From NCBI RefSeq assembly GCF_000720185.1, contig NZ_JOIY01000001.1:1-64000 (forward strand): 64,000 nt of DNA, written 5' to 3'. The position numbers and the translations under genes were made by a program. Positions 6,844-16,768 of this stretch are shown piece after piece. This DNA comes from Streptomyces sp. NRRL S-340 (lineage in GTDB: Bacteria; Actinomycetota; Actinomycetes; Streptomycetales; Streptomycetaceae). The stretch's first letter is position 1; the number at the start of each line of letters is the position of its first letter. The notes under the pieces were generated by a model. It had not been told where the DNA came from, did no database searches, and saw only the letters and a program-made list of their open reading frames with translations.

Positions 6844-8697
6844 TCAGCCCAGCTTCGAGACGTCGCGGACGGCGCCCTTGTCGGCGCTGGTGGCCATCGC
6901 GGCGTAGGCGCGCAGGGCCACCGAGACCTTGCGGTCGCGGCCCTTGGGGGCGTACACGCCGTTCAGGGCCTGCTCGCGGCGGGACAGCTCGGCCTCGTCC
7001 ACCAGGAGTTCGATGGTGCGGGCGGGGATGTCGATGCGGATGCGGTCGCCGTCCTCGACGAGGGCGATGGTGCCGCCGGAGGCCGCCTCGGGCGAGGCGT
7101 GCCCGATCGACAGGCCCGAGGTGCCGCCGGAGAAGCGGCCGTCGGTGATCAGCGCGCAGCTCTTGCCGAGGCCGCGGCCCTTCAGGTACGAGGTCGGGTA
7201 GAGCATCTCCTGCATGCCGGGACCGCCCTTGGGGCCCTCGTAGCGGATGACGACGACGTCGCCCTCCTTGACCTGCTGGGTGAGGATCTTCTGGACGGCC
7301 TCCTCCTGCGACTCGCAGACGACGGCCGGGCCCTCGAAGGTCCAGATGGACTCGTCGACGCCGGCGGTCTTCACGACGCAGCCGTCCACGGCGAGGTTGC
7401 CCTTGAGGACGGCGAGGCCGCCGTCCTTGGAGTAGGCGTGCTCGAGGGAGCGGATGCAGCCGCCCTCGGCGTCGGTGTCCAGGGCCTCCCAGCGCTCGGA
7501 CTGGGAGAAGGCCTCGGCGGAGCGGACGCAGCCGGGGGCCGCGTGCCACAGCTCGACGGCCTCGGGGGACGGGGAGCCGCCGCGCACGTCCCAGGTCTTG
7601 AGCCAGTCCGCCAGGGAGGGGCTGTGCACGGCGTGCACGTCCTCGTTGAGCAGGCCGGCCCGGTGCAGTTCGCCGAGCAGGGCGGGGATGCCGCCGGCGC
7701 GGTGCACGTCCTCCATGTAGTACGTGCGGTCCTTGGCGACGTTCGGGGCGACCTTGGCCAGGCAGGGGACGCGGCGGGAGACCGCGTCGATCTCCTCCAG
7801 GCCGAAGGGCACGCCGGCCTCCTGGGCGGCGGCCAGCAGGTGCAGGATCGTGTTGGTCGAGCCGCCCATGGCGATGTCGAGGGCCATGGCGTTCTCGAAG
7901 GCCGCGAAGGTGGCGACGTTGCGCGGCAGGACCGTGTCGTCGTCCTGCTCGTAGTAGCGGCGGGTGATGTCCATCACCGTGCGGGCCGCGTTCTCGTACA
8001 GGGCGCGGCGGGCGGTGTGGGTGGCGAGGACCGAGCCGTTGCCCGGCAGGGAGAGGCCGATGGCCTCGGTCAGGCAGTTCATCGAGTTGGCGGTGAACAT
8101 GCCCGAACAGCTGCCGCAGGTGGGGCAGGCGTTCTCCTCGATGCGGAGGATGTCCTCGTCGGAGATCTTCTCGTTGACGGCCTCGGACATCGCGTCGACC
8201 AGGTCGAGCGTGCGCACGGTGCCGTCGACCAGGGTGGCGCGGCCGGCCTCCATGGGGCCGCCGGAGACGAAGACCGTCGGGATGTTCAGCCGCAGGGCGG
8301 CCATCAGCATGCCCGGGGTGATCTTGTCGCAGTTGGAGATGCAGACCAGGGCGTCCGCGCAGTGCGCCTCGGCCATGTACTCCACGCTGTCGGCGATCAG
8401 GTCGCGCGAGGGCAGCGAGTACAGCATGCCGCCGTGGCCCATCGCGATGCCGTCGTCGACGGCGATGGTGTTGAACTCGCGCGGGATGCCGCCCGCCTCG
8501 CGGACCGCCTCGCTGACGATCCGGCCGACCGGCGCCAGGTGCGTGTGGCCGGGCACGAACTCGGTGAAGCTGTTGGCGATCGCGATGATCGGCTTACGGC
8601 CGATGTCCGCGCCGGGTACACCGGAGGCGCGCATAAGGGCGCGGGCGCCCGCCATGTTGCGGCCGTGGGTGACTGTGCGGGACCTCAGCTCGGGCAT
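6844..8697 (-). CDS. ilvD: dihydroxy-acid dehydratase
   Basis: Dehydrates 2,3-dihydroxy-isovalerate and its homologue in valine, isoleucine and (via ketoisovalerate) leucine and pantothenate synthesis. 617 residues, the length of the E. coli-type enzyme. Iron-sulfur ligands are visible: C123 in [10 protein letters not shown], and C194/C197 in [10 protein letters not shown]. Lys125 is the usual carbamylated metal-binding lysine of the CDK motif. ATG 8697 has AAGGAG nine bases upstream. The gene is followed by the strong terminator at 6761-6795. Ketoisovalerate made here would feed the pantothenate step encoded by panC in this window. Confidence 0.97.
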   Translation of the reverse strand: MPELRSRTVTHGRNMAGARALMRASGVPGADIGRKPIIAIANSFTEFVPGHTHLAPVGRIVSEAVREAGGIPREFNTIAVDDGIAMGHGGMLYSLPSRDLIADSVEYMAEAHCADALVCISNCDKITPGMLMAALRLNIPTVFVSGGPMEAGRATLVDGTVRTLDLVDAMSEAVNEKISDEDILRIEENACPTCGSCSGMFTANSMNCLTEAIGLSLPGNGSVLATHTARRALYENAARTVMDITRRYYEQDDDTVLPRNVATFAAFENAMALDIAMGGSTNTILHLLAAAQEAGVPFGLEEIDAVSRRVPCLAKVAPNVAKDRTYYMEDVHRAGGIPALLGELHRAGLLNEDVHAVHSPSLADWLKTWDVRGGSPSPEAVELWHAAPGCVRSAEAFSQSERWEALDTDAEGGCIRSLEHAYSKDGGLAVLKGNLAVDGCVVKTAGVDESIWTFEGPAVVCESQEEAVQKILTQQVKEGDVVVIRYEGPKGGPGMQEMLYPTSYLKGRGLGKSCALITDGRFSGGTSGLSIGHASPEAASGGTIALVEDGDRIRIDIPARTIELLVDEAELSRREQALNGVYAPKGRDRKVSVALRAYAAMATSADKGAVRDVSKLG

Positions 8698-8915
8698 CGT
8701 CGCTCGCTCCTTCGGAGAGTTCTGACTGTGTCGAGCGTACGCCGGTCATCCAGGGAGCGGGACGCGGTGTCCGTAATGCGGGACGGGCGTCTCGGGGCGA
8801 CGGCGGGCGCGGGAGGGTGCCGGGGTGCGGCGCGACGCGCTCGGGAGGGCGTCACGCCGGCCGGCGCGCCGGGGCGCGGGGGCGTCAGCGGCAAGGCGCC
8901 GGGGGCGCGGGCGCG

Positions 8916-9740
8916 TCATCGGCGGGGCACGCCCGCCGTCGACGCCAGGTGGAGCCGGGTGAAGGCCAGGGCCTCGGCGAGGTCGGCCTCCCGCTCCGCG
9001 CCTGACATGGCACGGCGGGTGTTGACCTCTATGACGACATGACCGTCGAAACCGGAGCCGGCCAGTCGTTCCAGCAGCTCGGCGCAGGGCTGTCCGCCGC
9101 GGCCCGGCACCAGGTGCTCGTCCTTCGCCGAGCCCTTGCCGTCGGCGAGGTGGACGTGACCGAGGCGGTCGCCCATGCGGTCGACCATCCGGAGCGCGTC
9201 GGTACGGGCCGTCGCCGCGTGGCTGAGATCGATCGTGAAGTGCCGGTAGTCGTCCTTGGTGACGTCCCAGTCGGGGGCGTAGGCGAGCATCTCGCGGTCG
9301 CGGTAGCGCCAGGGGTACATGTTCTCCACGGCGAACCGCACATCCGTCTCGTCCGCCATCCGCCAGATTCCGCTCACGAAGTCACGGGCGTACTGGCGCT
9401 GCCAGCGGAACGGCGGGTGCACGACGACCGTGCTCGCGCCGAGCTTCTCCGCCGCCGCCCGGGCGCGCTGGAGCTTGACCCAGGGATCGGTCGACCACAC
9501 CCGCTGGGTGATCAGCAGGCAGGGGGCGTGCACGGCCAGGATCGGTATGCCGTGGTAGTCGCTGAGCCTGCGCAGGGCGTCGATGTCCTGGCTGACGGGG
9601 TCGGTCCAGACCATGACCTCGACGCCGTCGTAACCGAGGCGCGCGGCGATCTCGAAGGCCGTCGCCGTCGACTCCGGGTACACGGAGGCCGTCGACAGGG
9701 CGACCTTCGCATCCGGGATGCGTACGACGGGTTCCACCAC
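8916..9740 (-). CDS. sugar phosphate isomerase/epimerase-like TIM-barrel protein
   Basis: 274 residues of the AP-endonuclease-2/xylose-isomerase-like fold (AP_endonuc_2). Metal-site strands are recognisable: [40 protein letters not shown], and VIEVNTR near the C-terminus. The reaction cannot be assigned. The start is GTG 9740; TAACCT at 9753-9748 sits 7 nt upstream, so a leaderless transcript starting at the GTG is likely. The gene follows the exopolyphosphatase gene on the same strand after 105 bp. Confidence 0.8.
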   Translation of the reverse strand: MVEPVVRIPDAKVALSTASVYPESTATAFEIAARLGYDGVEVMVWTDPVSQDIDALRRLSDYHGIPILAVHAPCLLITQRVWSTDPWVKLQRARAAAEKLGASTVVVHPPFRWQRQYARDFVSGIWRMADETDVRFAVENMYPWRYRDREMLAYAPDWDVTKDDYRHFTIDLSHAATARTDALRMVDRMGDRLGHVHLADGKGSAKDEHLVPGRGGQPCAELLERLAGSGFDGHVVIEVNTRRAMSGAEREADLAEALAFTRLHLASTAGVPRR

Positions 9741-9845
9741 GAGTGACAGGTTACGGGGTGCTCAGGCGCTCACGGCGTGAGCCCGCTCACCGTGGCCGGT
9801 TCCAGGCCGTGCCCGTGCCCCTCGTACGCGTCCGGACGCCAGGCC

Positions 9846-10778
9846 CTACGCCGAGCCCATGTGGTCCAGGCGCCGCAGGATCACGCCCTCGCGCAGGGCC
9901 CAGGGGCAGATCTCCAGGCGCTCCACGCCGAAGAGGTCCATCGCGCCCTCGGCGACCAGCGCACCGGCCAGCAGCTGGCTCGCGCGGCCGTCGGAGACGC
10001 CCGGCAGCTCGGCGCGCTCCCCGGCCGTCATCGCGGCGAGGCGCGGCACCCACGCCTCCAGGGACTCGCGTTTCAGCTCGCGCTGCACGTACAGGCCCTC
10101 GGCGGAGCGGGCGGCCCCGGCGATGCGGGCGAGCTGCCGGAACGTCTTGGAGGTGGCGACCACGTGATCGGGGGCCCCGAAGCGGCTGAACTCGCCCACG
10201 GTCCGCGCGATCTGTGCCCGGACGTGGCGGCGCAGTGCCCTGACGTCCTCGGGGTCGGGCGGGTCGCCGGGCAGCCAGCCCGCGGTGAGCCGGCCCGCGC
10301 CGAGCGGCAGCGACACGGCGGCGTCGGGCTCCTCGTCGATGCCGTAGGCGATCTCCAGCGAGCCGCCGCCGATGTCCAGGACGAGCAGTTTCCCGGCGGA
10401 CCAGCCGAACCAGCGGCGGGCGGCGAGGAAGGTGAGACGGGCCTCCTCCGCCCCGCTGAGCACCTGGAGCCGCACGCCCGTCCCGGCCTGCACGCGCGCG
10501 AGGACGTCGTCGGCGTTGCCGGCCTCGCGCACGGCGGAGGTCGCGAACGGGAGCAGGTCCTCGACGCCCTTGTCCTCGGCGGCCTGCATCGCGTCCCGGA
10601 CCACGTCGATCAGCCGCTCGACCCCCTCGGAACCGATCGCTCCGTCCTCGTCGAGGAGTTGGGCGAGCCGCAGTTCCACCTTGTGCGAGTGGGCGGGCAG
10701 CGGGCGGGCACCGGGGTGCGCGTCGACCACCAGCAGATGCACCGTGTTCGAACCCACGTCGAGGACACCGAGTCTCAT
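9846..10778 (-). CDS. ppx: Ppx/GppA-family exopolyphosphatase
   Basis: Hydrolyses inorganic polyphosphate and/or pppGpp. 310 residues, the short form typical of actinobacterial Ppx1, lacking the C-terminal HD-like extension of the E. coli enzymes. ASKHA-fold signatures are [11 protein letters not shown] (7-17) and [10 protein letters not shown] around residue 138. ATG 10778 is preceded 7 nt upstream by TAGCGT (10791-10786), so the mRNA is probably leaderless. It is divergent from the Cys-rich gene at 10864. Whether polyphosphate or pppGpp is the main substrate cannot be seen. Confidence 0.88.
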   Translation of the reverse strand: MRLGVLDVGSNTVHLLVVDAHPGARPLPAHSHKVELRLAQLLDEDGAIGSEGVERLIDVVRDAMQAAEDKGVEDLLPFATSAVREAGNADDVLARVQAGTGVRLQVLSGAEEARLTFLAARRWFGWSAGKLLVLDIGGGSLEIAYGIDEEPDAAVSLPLGAGRLTAGWLPGDPPDPEDVRALRRHVRAQIARTVGEFSRFGAPDHVVATSKTFRQLARIAGAARSAEGLYVQRELKRESLEAWVPRLAAMTAGERAELPGVSDGRASQLLAGALVAEGAMDLFGVERLEICPWALREGVILRRLDHMGSA

Positions 10779-10863
10779 GTACGGAACGCTACTGCCACCC
10801 GGGCGGGACCGGCACGGGCCCGGCGGCCGCTCGGCGCCGGGCCCGGCGACTTACCCTGGACGC

Positions 10864-11682
10864 GTGCCAAAGACGAAGAAGGCGAAGACCGGTGAATCGG
10901 CGGGCCCCGTGCCCGAGCCGGACGAGAAGGGGCTCGACTTCGCGCGCGCGTGGGTGGAGTTCCCGGACCCGGCGGACGACGAGCAGGTCTTCCGCTGCGA
11001 TCTGACCTGGCTGACCTCCCGCTGGAGCTGCGTCTTCGGCAGCGGCTGCCAGGGCATCCAGGCGGGCCGCGCGGACGACGGGTGCTGCACGCTGGGCGCG
11101 CACTTCTCCGACGAGGACGACGAGCAGCGGGTGGCCGGGCACGTGGCCAGGCTCACTCCTGACATCTGGCAGAACCACGCCGAGGGCACGGAGAACGGCT
11201 GGGTGTCCGAGGACGAGGAGGGGTCGCGGCAGACCCGTCCCTTCCAGGGCTCCTGCATCTTCCAGAACCGTCCGGGGTTCGCCGGTGGCATGGGCTGCTC
11301 GCTGCACATCCTGGCGCTCAGGGAGGGCCGCGAGCCGCTGGAGACCAAGCCGGACGTGTGCTGGCAGCTGCCGATCCGGCGGACCTTCGAGTGGATCGAC
11401 CGCCCCGACGACACCCGGGTGCTCCAGGTCTCGATCGGCGAGTACGACCGCCGGGGGTGGGGCCCGGGCGGCCACGACCTGCACTGGTGGTGCACGTCGG
11501 CCACGTCGGCGCACGGCGCGGGCGAGCCCGTGTACGTCTCCTACCGGGCCGAGCTGACCGAGCTGATGGGCAAGGCGGGCTACGACCGGCTGGTCGAGCT
11601 GTGCGAGGAACGCCTCGCCTCGGGACTGCCGCTGCTCGCCCCGCATCCCGCTGATCCGGCGGGTCCGGCGAACCGGGACTGA
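10864..11682 (+). CDS. conserved cysteine-rich protein, function unknown
   Basis: 272 residues, soluble and acidic after a short basic N-terminus (PKTKKAKTG). Cysteines cluster in an early segment: [25 protein letters not shown], then GSCIFQN and GMGCSLH. The spacing suggests a bound metal or cluster, loosely like YkgJ zinc/iron-chelating proteins, but I cannot assign a family firmly. GTG 10864 is taken as start because TACCCT (10852-10857) lies 6 nt upstream and there is no ribosome-binding site, indicating a leaderless mRNA. The gene is divergent from ppx. Confidence 0.8.
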   Translation: MPKTKKAKTGESAGPVPEPDEKGLDFARAWVEFPDPADDEQVFRCDLTWLTSRWSCVFGSGCQGIQAGRADDGCCTLGAHFSDEDDEQRVAGHVARLTPDIWQNHAEGTENGWVSEDEEGSRQTRPFQGSCIFQNRPGFAGGMGCSLHILALREGREPLETKPDVCWQLPIRRTFEWIDRPDDTRVLQVSIGEYDRRGWGPGGHDLHWWCTSATSAHGAGEPVYVSYRAELTELMGKAGYDRLVELCEERLASGLPLLAPHPADPAGPANRD

Positions 11683-11683
11683 C

Positions 11684-11757
11684 GGATCCGGCGGCCCCGG
11701 GCCGAGGGATCCGGCATCTGAGCCGGGCCGGTCCTGCGCGCCGGGGCCGGCGGATCC
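11684..11757. terminator. possible bidirectional terminator (long imperfect inverted repeat)
   Basis: Seventeen bases at 11684-11700 pair with 11741-11757 with one mismatch; both arms contain GGATCC-type ends. The loop is 40 nt. It lies between convergent genes. GC-rich sequence makes chance pairing common, so this is tentative. Confidence 0.4.
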
Positions 11758-11840
11758 GGCCGGAGCGGCTCTCCGGGAGGTGTCAGCGCCGCCCCTGCGG
11801 GCTTCCGGCCCCGCGAACCCGCATGATCCAGGCAGCGGCC

Positions 11841-13577
11841 CTAGCTTCCCGCCGGGCTCGGTGTGCCGCTGCCGTCCGCGGGCGGGGGCGAGCCGCCCGG
11901 GTCGGACGGGGACGGTGTGCCGGTGGGCGTCGGGGTCGGGTCGGTGGACGGCGGCGGGCCGGTCGGCGGACCGGAGGGATCCGTGGGGCCGCCGGTGGGG
12001 GTCGGGGTGGGACCGCGCGGGTCGTCGGTCGGTGTCGGATCCGCGGGACGCGGAGGACGGGGCACGGACGGGCTGGGCGCACGTCCGACGCCGTCGATGG
12101 AGACCACCGCTCCGGCCGGTGCGATCGCCACGCGCGCGCTCCAGGGACCGGACGGCTCGTGCAGGTGGTCGACGTACACCTTGACCGTCACCGACTCGCC
12201 GGGCTCCAGGGTTCCCGCGGAGCGGCTGAAGCAGAGCCAGGGCGCCCGGGTGGACGCGGACCAGCGCACGGGTGCGGAGCCGGACGCGGTGAGGGTGACG
12301 AGGGTGGTGTCGCCGGTGCCCGTGGCGGTCACGGTCAGCCGGGCGTCTTTGCGCCCGGCCCCCGCGACGCTGAGGACCTCCACCGAGACGTCCGGCCGCG
12401 GGCCCTCGCCGGTACGGGCACCGGGCCCCCGGCCCGTACCGGCGCCGGGGTAGCCGCCGGTGTCCTCGCCGACGAGGGCGCCGGAGCCGTGGTCCTCGCG
12501 CGCGGTGACGGAGGGGCCGCCCACGCCCTCGCCGGTCGGGGTGCCGCGGTAGGCGGCCCACAGGGCGAGCACCGGAGCGGCGACCACGGTGGCGACGACC
12601 GTCGTCGTGACGGCACGCGCGCGCAGCCGGTCCCTGCGGGCGGCGCGGTCCTTGGGGTCCATCGGGAATCCCCGCCGGTCGAGGCGCGGAACGGTGCCCC
12701 GCGCGCGCGAGTGGTGCGCCATGGCCAGGCCCAGTGCCGTGCGGGGGGCCGGCAGGACGGGCAGTTCCGCGGGGGTGACGCAGGCGCCGGGCCAGCGGGC
12801 GGGATGCGCGCGCTCGGCGGTGCGGCGGCAGTGCGGGCAGTCGTCGACGTGCCGGACCAGCTCGCGGCGCAGCGCCGTGCCGAGCACGAACCCGCTGTCG
12901 CCGGTGAGGGCGGCCACGCCCGGACAGCCGCCCGCCTCGGCGACGGCGAGCGCCGCGCGGGTGCGCTCCACCTCGCAGGCGGCCGCGGCGAGAAGTTCCC
13001 GGGCGGCCGTGAGGTTCATGCCGAGCACGGCGGCGACCTCGTGGACGGTGAGGTGGTGGCGGACGGCGAGTTCGAGCGCCTCGCGCTGCTCGGGGGTGGT
13101 GCCGGCGGCCTCCGGCCAGGCCAGCAGGGCGAGTTCGCGGCGCCGCCGCTCCCGGACGTCCTCGGGCACGGGCGGGGCGGCCCGCTCCGGGCTCCGCCGG
13201 GGTCCTCCGTGACGTCCCGCCGCGTGCGTGGCCTGACGTTTCTGCTTGGCCTCGGCCAGCGCGCGCAGACAGGCCCAGCGGGCCAGCGCGTACAGCCAGG
13301 CCCTGCGCTCCCCCGCGCTCTGCGGCACGCGCGGCGCACGCCGCTCGGCGAACGCGAGCGCGTCACCGAGGGCGGTGGTCGCCGCGTCGTGGTCGCACAG
13401 CACGGACAGGCAGTAGGTGAACAGGCCGTCGAGGTGGGGCTCGTAGGCGGCGGGCGGATGCTGCGCCAGGGTGCGCGCGGCAGCGCGGTCGCGCACCTCG
13501 TGGTGCGGCCGGTGCTCACCGGTCGTACGCGTCGTACGGTCCGTACGGGTCGAGGTCTGCGGACTGGTGCTCATCAC
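11841..13577 (-). CDS. membrane protein fusing a sigma-factor-like domain, a zinc finger and a BACON-like outer domain
   Basis: 578 residues with an unusual order of parts. Residues 45-110 resemble sigma region 2 (helical, ending in RRAWLYALARWACLRALAEAK). Residues about 160-205 resemble sigma region 4 (TPEQREALEL... HEVAAVLGMNLTAARELL). An HxxxCxxC zinc-binding anti-sigma motif, HVDDCPHC, lies at 243-250. One membrane helix spans about 322-343. Outside is a beta-rich BACON-like segment (about 435-485), then an 80-residue Pro/Thr/Ser tail. The parts suggest a sigma/anti-sigma pair fused in one membrane protein, as in some ECF groups with C-terminal extensions; activity is unproven. GTG 13577 has TACGGT 7 nt upstream (leaderless); the ATG directly after it (13574) is an alternative. 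Confidence 0.75.
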   Translation of the reverse strand: MMSTSPQTSTRTDRTTRTTGEHRPHHEVRDRAAARTLAQHPPAAYEPHLDGLFTYCLSVLCDHDAATTALGDALAFAERRAPRVPQSAGERRAWLYALARWACLRALAEAKQKRQATHAAGRHGGPRRSPERAAPPVPEDVRERRRRELALLAWPEAAGTTPEQREALELAVRHHLTVHEVAAVLGMNLTAARELLAAAACEVERTRAALAVAEAGGCPGVAALTGDSGFVLGTALRRELVRHVDDCPHCRRTAERAHPARWPGACVTPAELPVLPAPRTALGLAMAHHSRARGTVPRLDRRGFPMDPKDRAARRDRLRARAVTTTVVATVVAAPVLALWAAYRGTPTGEGVGGPSVTAREDHGSGALVGEDTGGYPGAGTGRGPGARTGEGPRPDVSVEVLSVAGAGRKDARLTVTATGTGDTTLVTLTASGSAPVRWSASTRAPWLCFSRSAGTLEPGESVTVKVYVDHLHEPSGPWSARVAIAPAGAVVSIDGVGRAPSPSVPRPPRPADPTPTDDPRGPTPTPTGGPTDPSGPPTGPPPSTDPTPTPTGTPSPSDPGGSPPPADGSGTPSPAGS

Positions 13578-13805
13578 CTGTGCGACCGTAGGCGGCGGAG
13601 GTTCGTCCGTTCTTCCCTGTTGCGCACTTTTAATCCGTACGGGTGAAACGATCCCTCATACGAGGACGGGGGCGGCCCGTTCCCTCCTTCGAGCGGACAC
13701 GTTCGACCCCGTTCGACCCCTGAGCGGTCCCCGGGCAGGCGTCCGCTCCCGCGGTGACCGGGCCGTACGGGCGGCGCTGTCAGTGGGGGCGGTTACGGTT
13801 TCGTC

Positions 13806-15215
13806 ATGGCTGCCCGTACGAAGACCACCAAGGACCGCCCGTCCTACCGCTGCACCGAATGCGGCTGGCAGACGGCGAAGTGGCTCGGCCGCTGCCCCGA
13901 GTGCCAGGCCTGGGGCACGGTCGAGGAGTACGGCACGCCCGCGGTCCGTACGACGGCACCGGGCCGGGTCACCAACTCGGCCCTGCCCATCGGCCAGGTC
14001 GACGGGCGCCAGGCCACCGCCCGCTCCACCGGTGTGCCCGAGCTGGACCGGGTGCTGGGCGGCGGGCTGGTCCCCGGTGCCGTCGTGCTGCTCGCCGGCG
14101 AGCCCGGCGTCGGCAAGTCCACGCTGCTGCTGGACGTGGCGGCCAAGGCCGCGAGCGACGAGCACCGCACGCTGTACGTGACGGGCGAGGAGTCCGCGAG
14201 CCAGGTCCGGCTGCGCGCCGACCGCATCGGCGCCCTCGACGACCACCTCTATCTCGCCGCCGAGACCGATCTGGCCGCCGTGCTCGGCCACTTGGACGCG
14301 GTGAAGCCCTCCCTGCTGATCCTCGACTCGGTGCAGACGGTGGCCTCCCCCGAGATCGACGGCGCGCCCGGCGGCATGGCGCAGGTCCGGGAGGTGGCCG
14401 GCGCGCTGATCCGCGCCTCCAAGGAGCGCGGCATGTCCACACTGCTGGTGGGCCATGTCACCAAGGACGGCGCCATCGCGGGCCCGCGCCTGCTGGAGCA
14501 CCTGGTGGACGTGGTGCTGCACTTCGAGGGCGACCGGCACGCGCGCCTGCGCCTGGTCCGCGGCGTCAAGAACCGCTACGGCGCCACCGACGAGGTCGGC
14601 TGCTTCGAGCTGCACGACGAGGGGATCACGGGCCTTACCGACCCCAGCGGCCTGTTCCTGACCCGCCGCGCCGAGCCGGTGCCCGGCACCTGCCTGACCG
14701 TGACCCTGGAGGGCCGCCGCCCGCTGGTCGCCGAGGTCCAGGCACTGACCGTGGACTCCCAGATCCCCTCCCCGCGGCGCACGACGTCGGGCCTGGAGAC
14801 CTCCCGGGTGTCGATGATGCTGGCCGTGCTGGAGCAGCGCGGCCGGATCAGCGCGCTGGGCAAGCGGGACATCTACTCGGCGACGGTCGGCGGGGTGAAG
14901 CTGTCCGAGCCCGCCGCCGATCTCGCCATCGCGCTCGCGCTGGCCTCGGCGGCGAGCGACACCCCGTTGCCGAAGAACCTCGTCGCGATCGGCGAGGTGG
15001 GCCTGGCCGGTGAGGTCAGACGGGTCACGGGCGTGCAGCGCCGGCTCTCGGAGGCGCACCGCCTGGGCTTCACGCACGCCCTGGTGCCGGGCGACCCGGG
15101 CAAGGTGCCGCCCGGGATGAAGGTCCTGGAAGTGGCCGACATGGGGGACGCGCTGCGGGTCCTGCCGCGCTCGCGTCGCCGGGAGGCCCCACGGGAGCAG
15201 GAGGACCGCCGGTAG
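13806..15215 (+). CDS. radA: DNA repair protein RadA (Sms)
   Basis: RecA-like ATPase that helps branch migration in recombinational repair. 469 residues with all expected parts: a zinc finger (C16, C19, C30, C33), Walker [10 protein letters not shown] (98-106), the RadA-specific KNRYG motif (255-259), and the Lon-protease-like C-terminal domain (about 290-450). ATG 13806 has TACGGT at 13794-13799, 6 nt upstream, and no ribosome-binding site, so it is probably a leaderless start. disA follows 82 bp downstream on the same strand; RadA is a known functional partner of DisA in other bacteria. Confidence 0.96.
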   Translation: MAARTKTTKDRPSYRCTECGWQTAKWLGRCPECQAWGTVEEYGTPAVRTTAPGRVTNSALPIGQVDGRQATARSTGVPELDRVLGGGLVPGAVVLLAGEPGVGKSTLLLDVAAKAASDEHRTLYVTGEESASQVRLRADRIGALDDHLYLAAETDLAAVLGHLDAVKPSLLILDSVQTVASPEIDGAPGGMAQVREVAGALIRASKERGMSTLLVGHVTKDGAIAGPRLLEHLVDVVLHFEGDRHARLRLVRGVKNRYGATDEVGCFELHDEGITGLTDPSGLFLTRRAEPVPGTCLTVTLEGRRPLVAEVQALTVDSQIPSPRRTTSGLETSRVSMMLAVLEQRGRISALGKRDIYSATVGGVKLSEPAADLAIALALASAASDTPLPKNLVAIGEVGLAGEVRRVTGVQRRLSEAHRLGFTHALVPGDPGKVPPGMKVLEVADMGDALRVLPRSRRREAPREQEDRR

Positions 15216-15297
15216 ACTTTGCGCTGGTCCCGCCCGTCCGTACGAACCGAGTGTGCGAAACGGGAGCGCCAGAAGAACCTGCGACCGGAGGAGTGCA

Positions 15298-16422
15298 GTG
15301 GCAGCCAACGACCGGGCAGCAGCTCCCGGAAAATCCGGTGGGAGTTCCGGCGCCGATGGCCTGATGCGCGCCTCCCTGAGCGCCGTGGCACCCGGCACGG
15401 CCCTGCGGGACGGGCTGGAGCGGGTGCTCCGCGGGAACACCGGCGGCCTGATCGTGCTGGGCTCCGACAAGACCGTGGAGACGATGTGCACGGGCGGCTT
15501 CGTCCTGGACGTCGAGTTCACGGCGACGCGGCTGCGGGAGCTGTGCAAGCTGGACGGCGGCATCGTGCTCTCCTCGGACCTGTCGAAGATCCTGCGGGCG
15601 GGCGTGCAGCTGGTCCCGGACCCGACGATCCCGACCGAGGAGACCGGCACCCGGCACCGCACGGCGGACCGGGTCAGCAAGCAGGTCGGCTTCCCGGTGG
15701 TCTCGGTCTCCCAGTCGATGCGCCTGATCGCCCTGTACGTCGACGGTCAGCGCCGCGTCCTGGAGGACTCCGCGGCGATCCTCTCCCGCGCCAACCAGGC
15801 CCTGGCGACGCTGGAGCGCTACAAGCTCCGCCTGGACGAGGTCGCGGGCACCCTGTCGGCGCTGGAGATCGAGGACCTGGTCACGGTCCGGGACGTCTCG
15901 GCGGTGTCGCAGCGCCTGGAGATGGTCCGCCGGATCGCCACCGAGATCGCCGAGTACGTGGTGGAGCTGGGCACCGACGGGCGCCTGCTGGCACTCCAGC
16001 TGGACGAGCTGATCGCGGGCGTGGAGCCCGAGCGCGAGCTGGTCGTGCGGGACTACGTCCCCGAGCCCACCGCCAAGCGTTCCCGCACGGTCGACGAAGC
16101 CCTCGTGGAACTCGACAAGCTCTCCCACGCCGAGCTGCTGGAGATGTCCACGGTCGCGCGCGCCCTCGGTTACACCGGCTCGCCGGAGACCCTCGACTCC
16201 GCGGTCTCCCCGCGCGGCTTCCGGCTGCTGGCCAAGGTGCCGCGGCTGCCCGGCGCCATCATCGACCGCCTGGTCGAGCACTTCGGCGGCCTGCAGAAGC
16301 TGCTCGCGGCCAGCGTCGACGACCTCCAGACGGTGGACGGCGTGGGCGAGGCCCGCGCCCGCAGCGTCCGCGAGGGCCTGTCGCGGCTCGCGGAGTCGTC
16401 GATCCTGGAGCGGTACGTCTAG
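15298..16422 (+). CDS. disA: diadenylate cyclase / DNA-integrity scanning protein DisA
   Basis: Makes cyclic di-AMP from two ATP and scans DNA for recombination intermediates. From GTG 15298 the protein is 374 residues: DAC domain (about 25-150), central helical linker, and C-terminal helix-hairpin-helix DNA-binding domain ([31 protein letters not shown]). The catalytic RHR motif is at 119-121. The usual DGA metal motif reads DGG at 86-88. GTG 15298 is chosen for its strong GGAGGAG; a frame extension upstream lacks one. A TAGACT box at 15213-15218 could give it its own promoter besides readthrough from radA. Confidence 0.95.
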   Translation: MAANDRAAAPGKSGGSSGADGLMRASLSAVAPGTALRDGLERVLRGNTGGLIVLGSDKTVETMCTGGFVLDVEFTATRLRELCKLDGGIVLSSDLSKILRAGVQLVPDPTIPTEETGTRHRTADRVSKQVGFPVVSVSQSMRLIALYVDGQRRVLEDSAAILSRANQALATLERYKLRLDEVAGTLSALEIEDLVTVRDVSAVSQRLEMVRRIATEIAEYVVELGTDGRLLALQLDELIAGVEPERELVVRDYVPEPTAKRSRTVDEALVELDKLSHAELLEMSTVARALGYTGSPETLDSAVSPRGFRLLAKVPRLPGAIIDRLVEHFGGLQKLLAASVDDLQTVDGVGEARARSVREGLSRLAESSILERYV

Positions 16423-16680
16423 GAGCGGCACCTCCCCAGGAGCAGCACGCTCAGGAGCGGTGCGTCCGCCGGGAGCGGCACCTCCCCAGGAGCAGCGCCT
16501 CCCGAGAGGAGCAGCGCCTCCCCAGCGACAGCGCCTCCCCAGGAGCAGGAGCGCGGTCCCGGAACGGTGTCGCCACAAGAGCAGCAGTTCTCCCTGCGAG
16601 CGGTGCCCCGGAAGCAGCGTCGCCACGGAAGCAGCGGGCCGCGGGAGCAGCGGGCCGCGGGAGCCGCGCGGCCGTTCCGG
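16420..16680 (+). repeat. degenerate short-unit repeat array downstream of disA
   Basis: The segment is built from variants of GGAGCRGCRCCTCCCCA and later GGAAGCAGCGGGCCGCGG. A perfect 25-bp copy occurs at 16422-16446 and again at 16472-16496, 50 bp apart. Together with the flank up to 16768 it fills the roughly 345-bp gap between disA and the next gene; I see no convincing gene in it. Confidence 0.8.
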
Positions 16681-16768
16681 AAGCGGTGCGTCCGCGGGCC
16701 GTGCGCACCCGGCGGCAGGTGCCGGGGCGGTGACGGCCGCTCGGCCGCGCCGCCCCGCCGGCGCTCGC

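Noticed and set aside
6778..9042. 754-codon open frame opposite ilvD
   Set aside because: Antisense shadow caused by GC-rich third positions; low-complexity Gly/Val/Ala/Asp protein and full overlap with ilvD.
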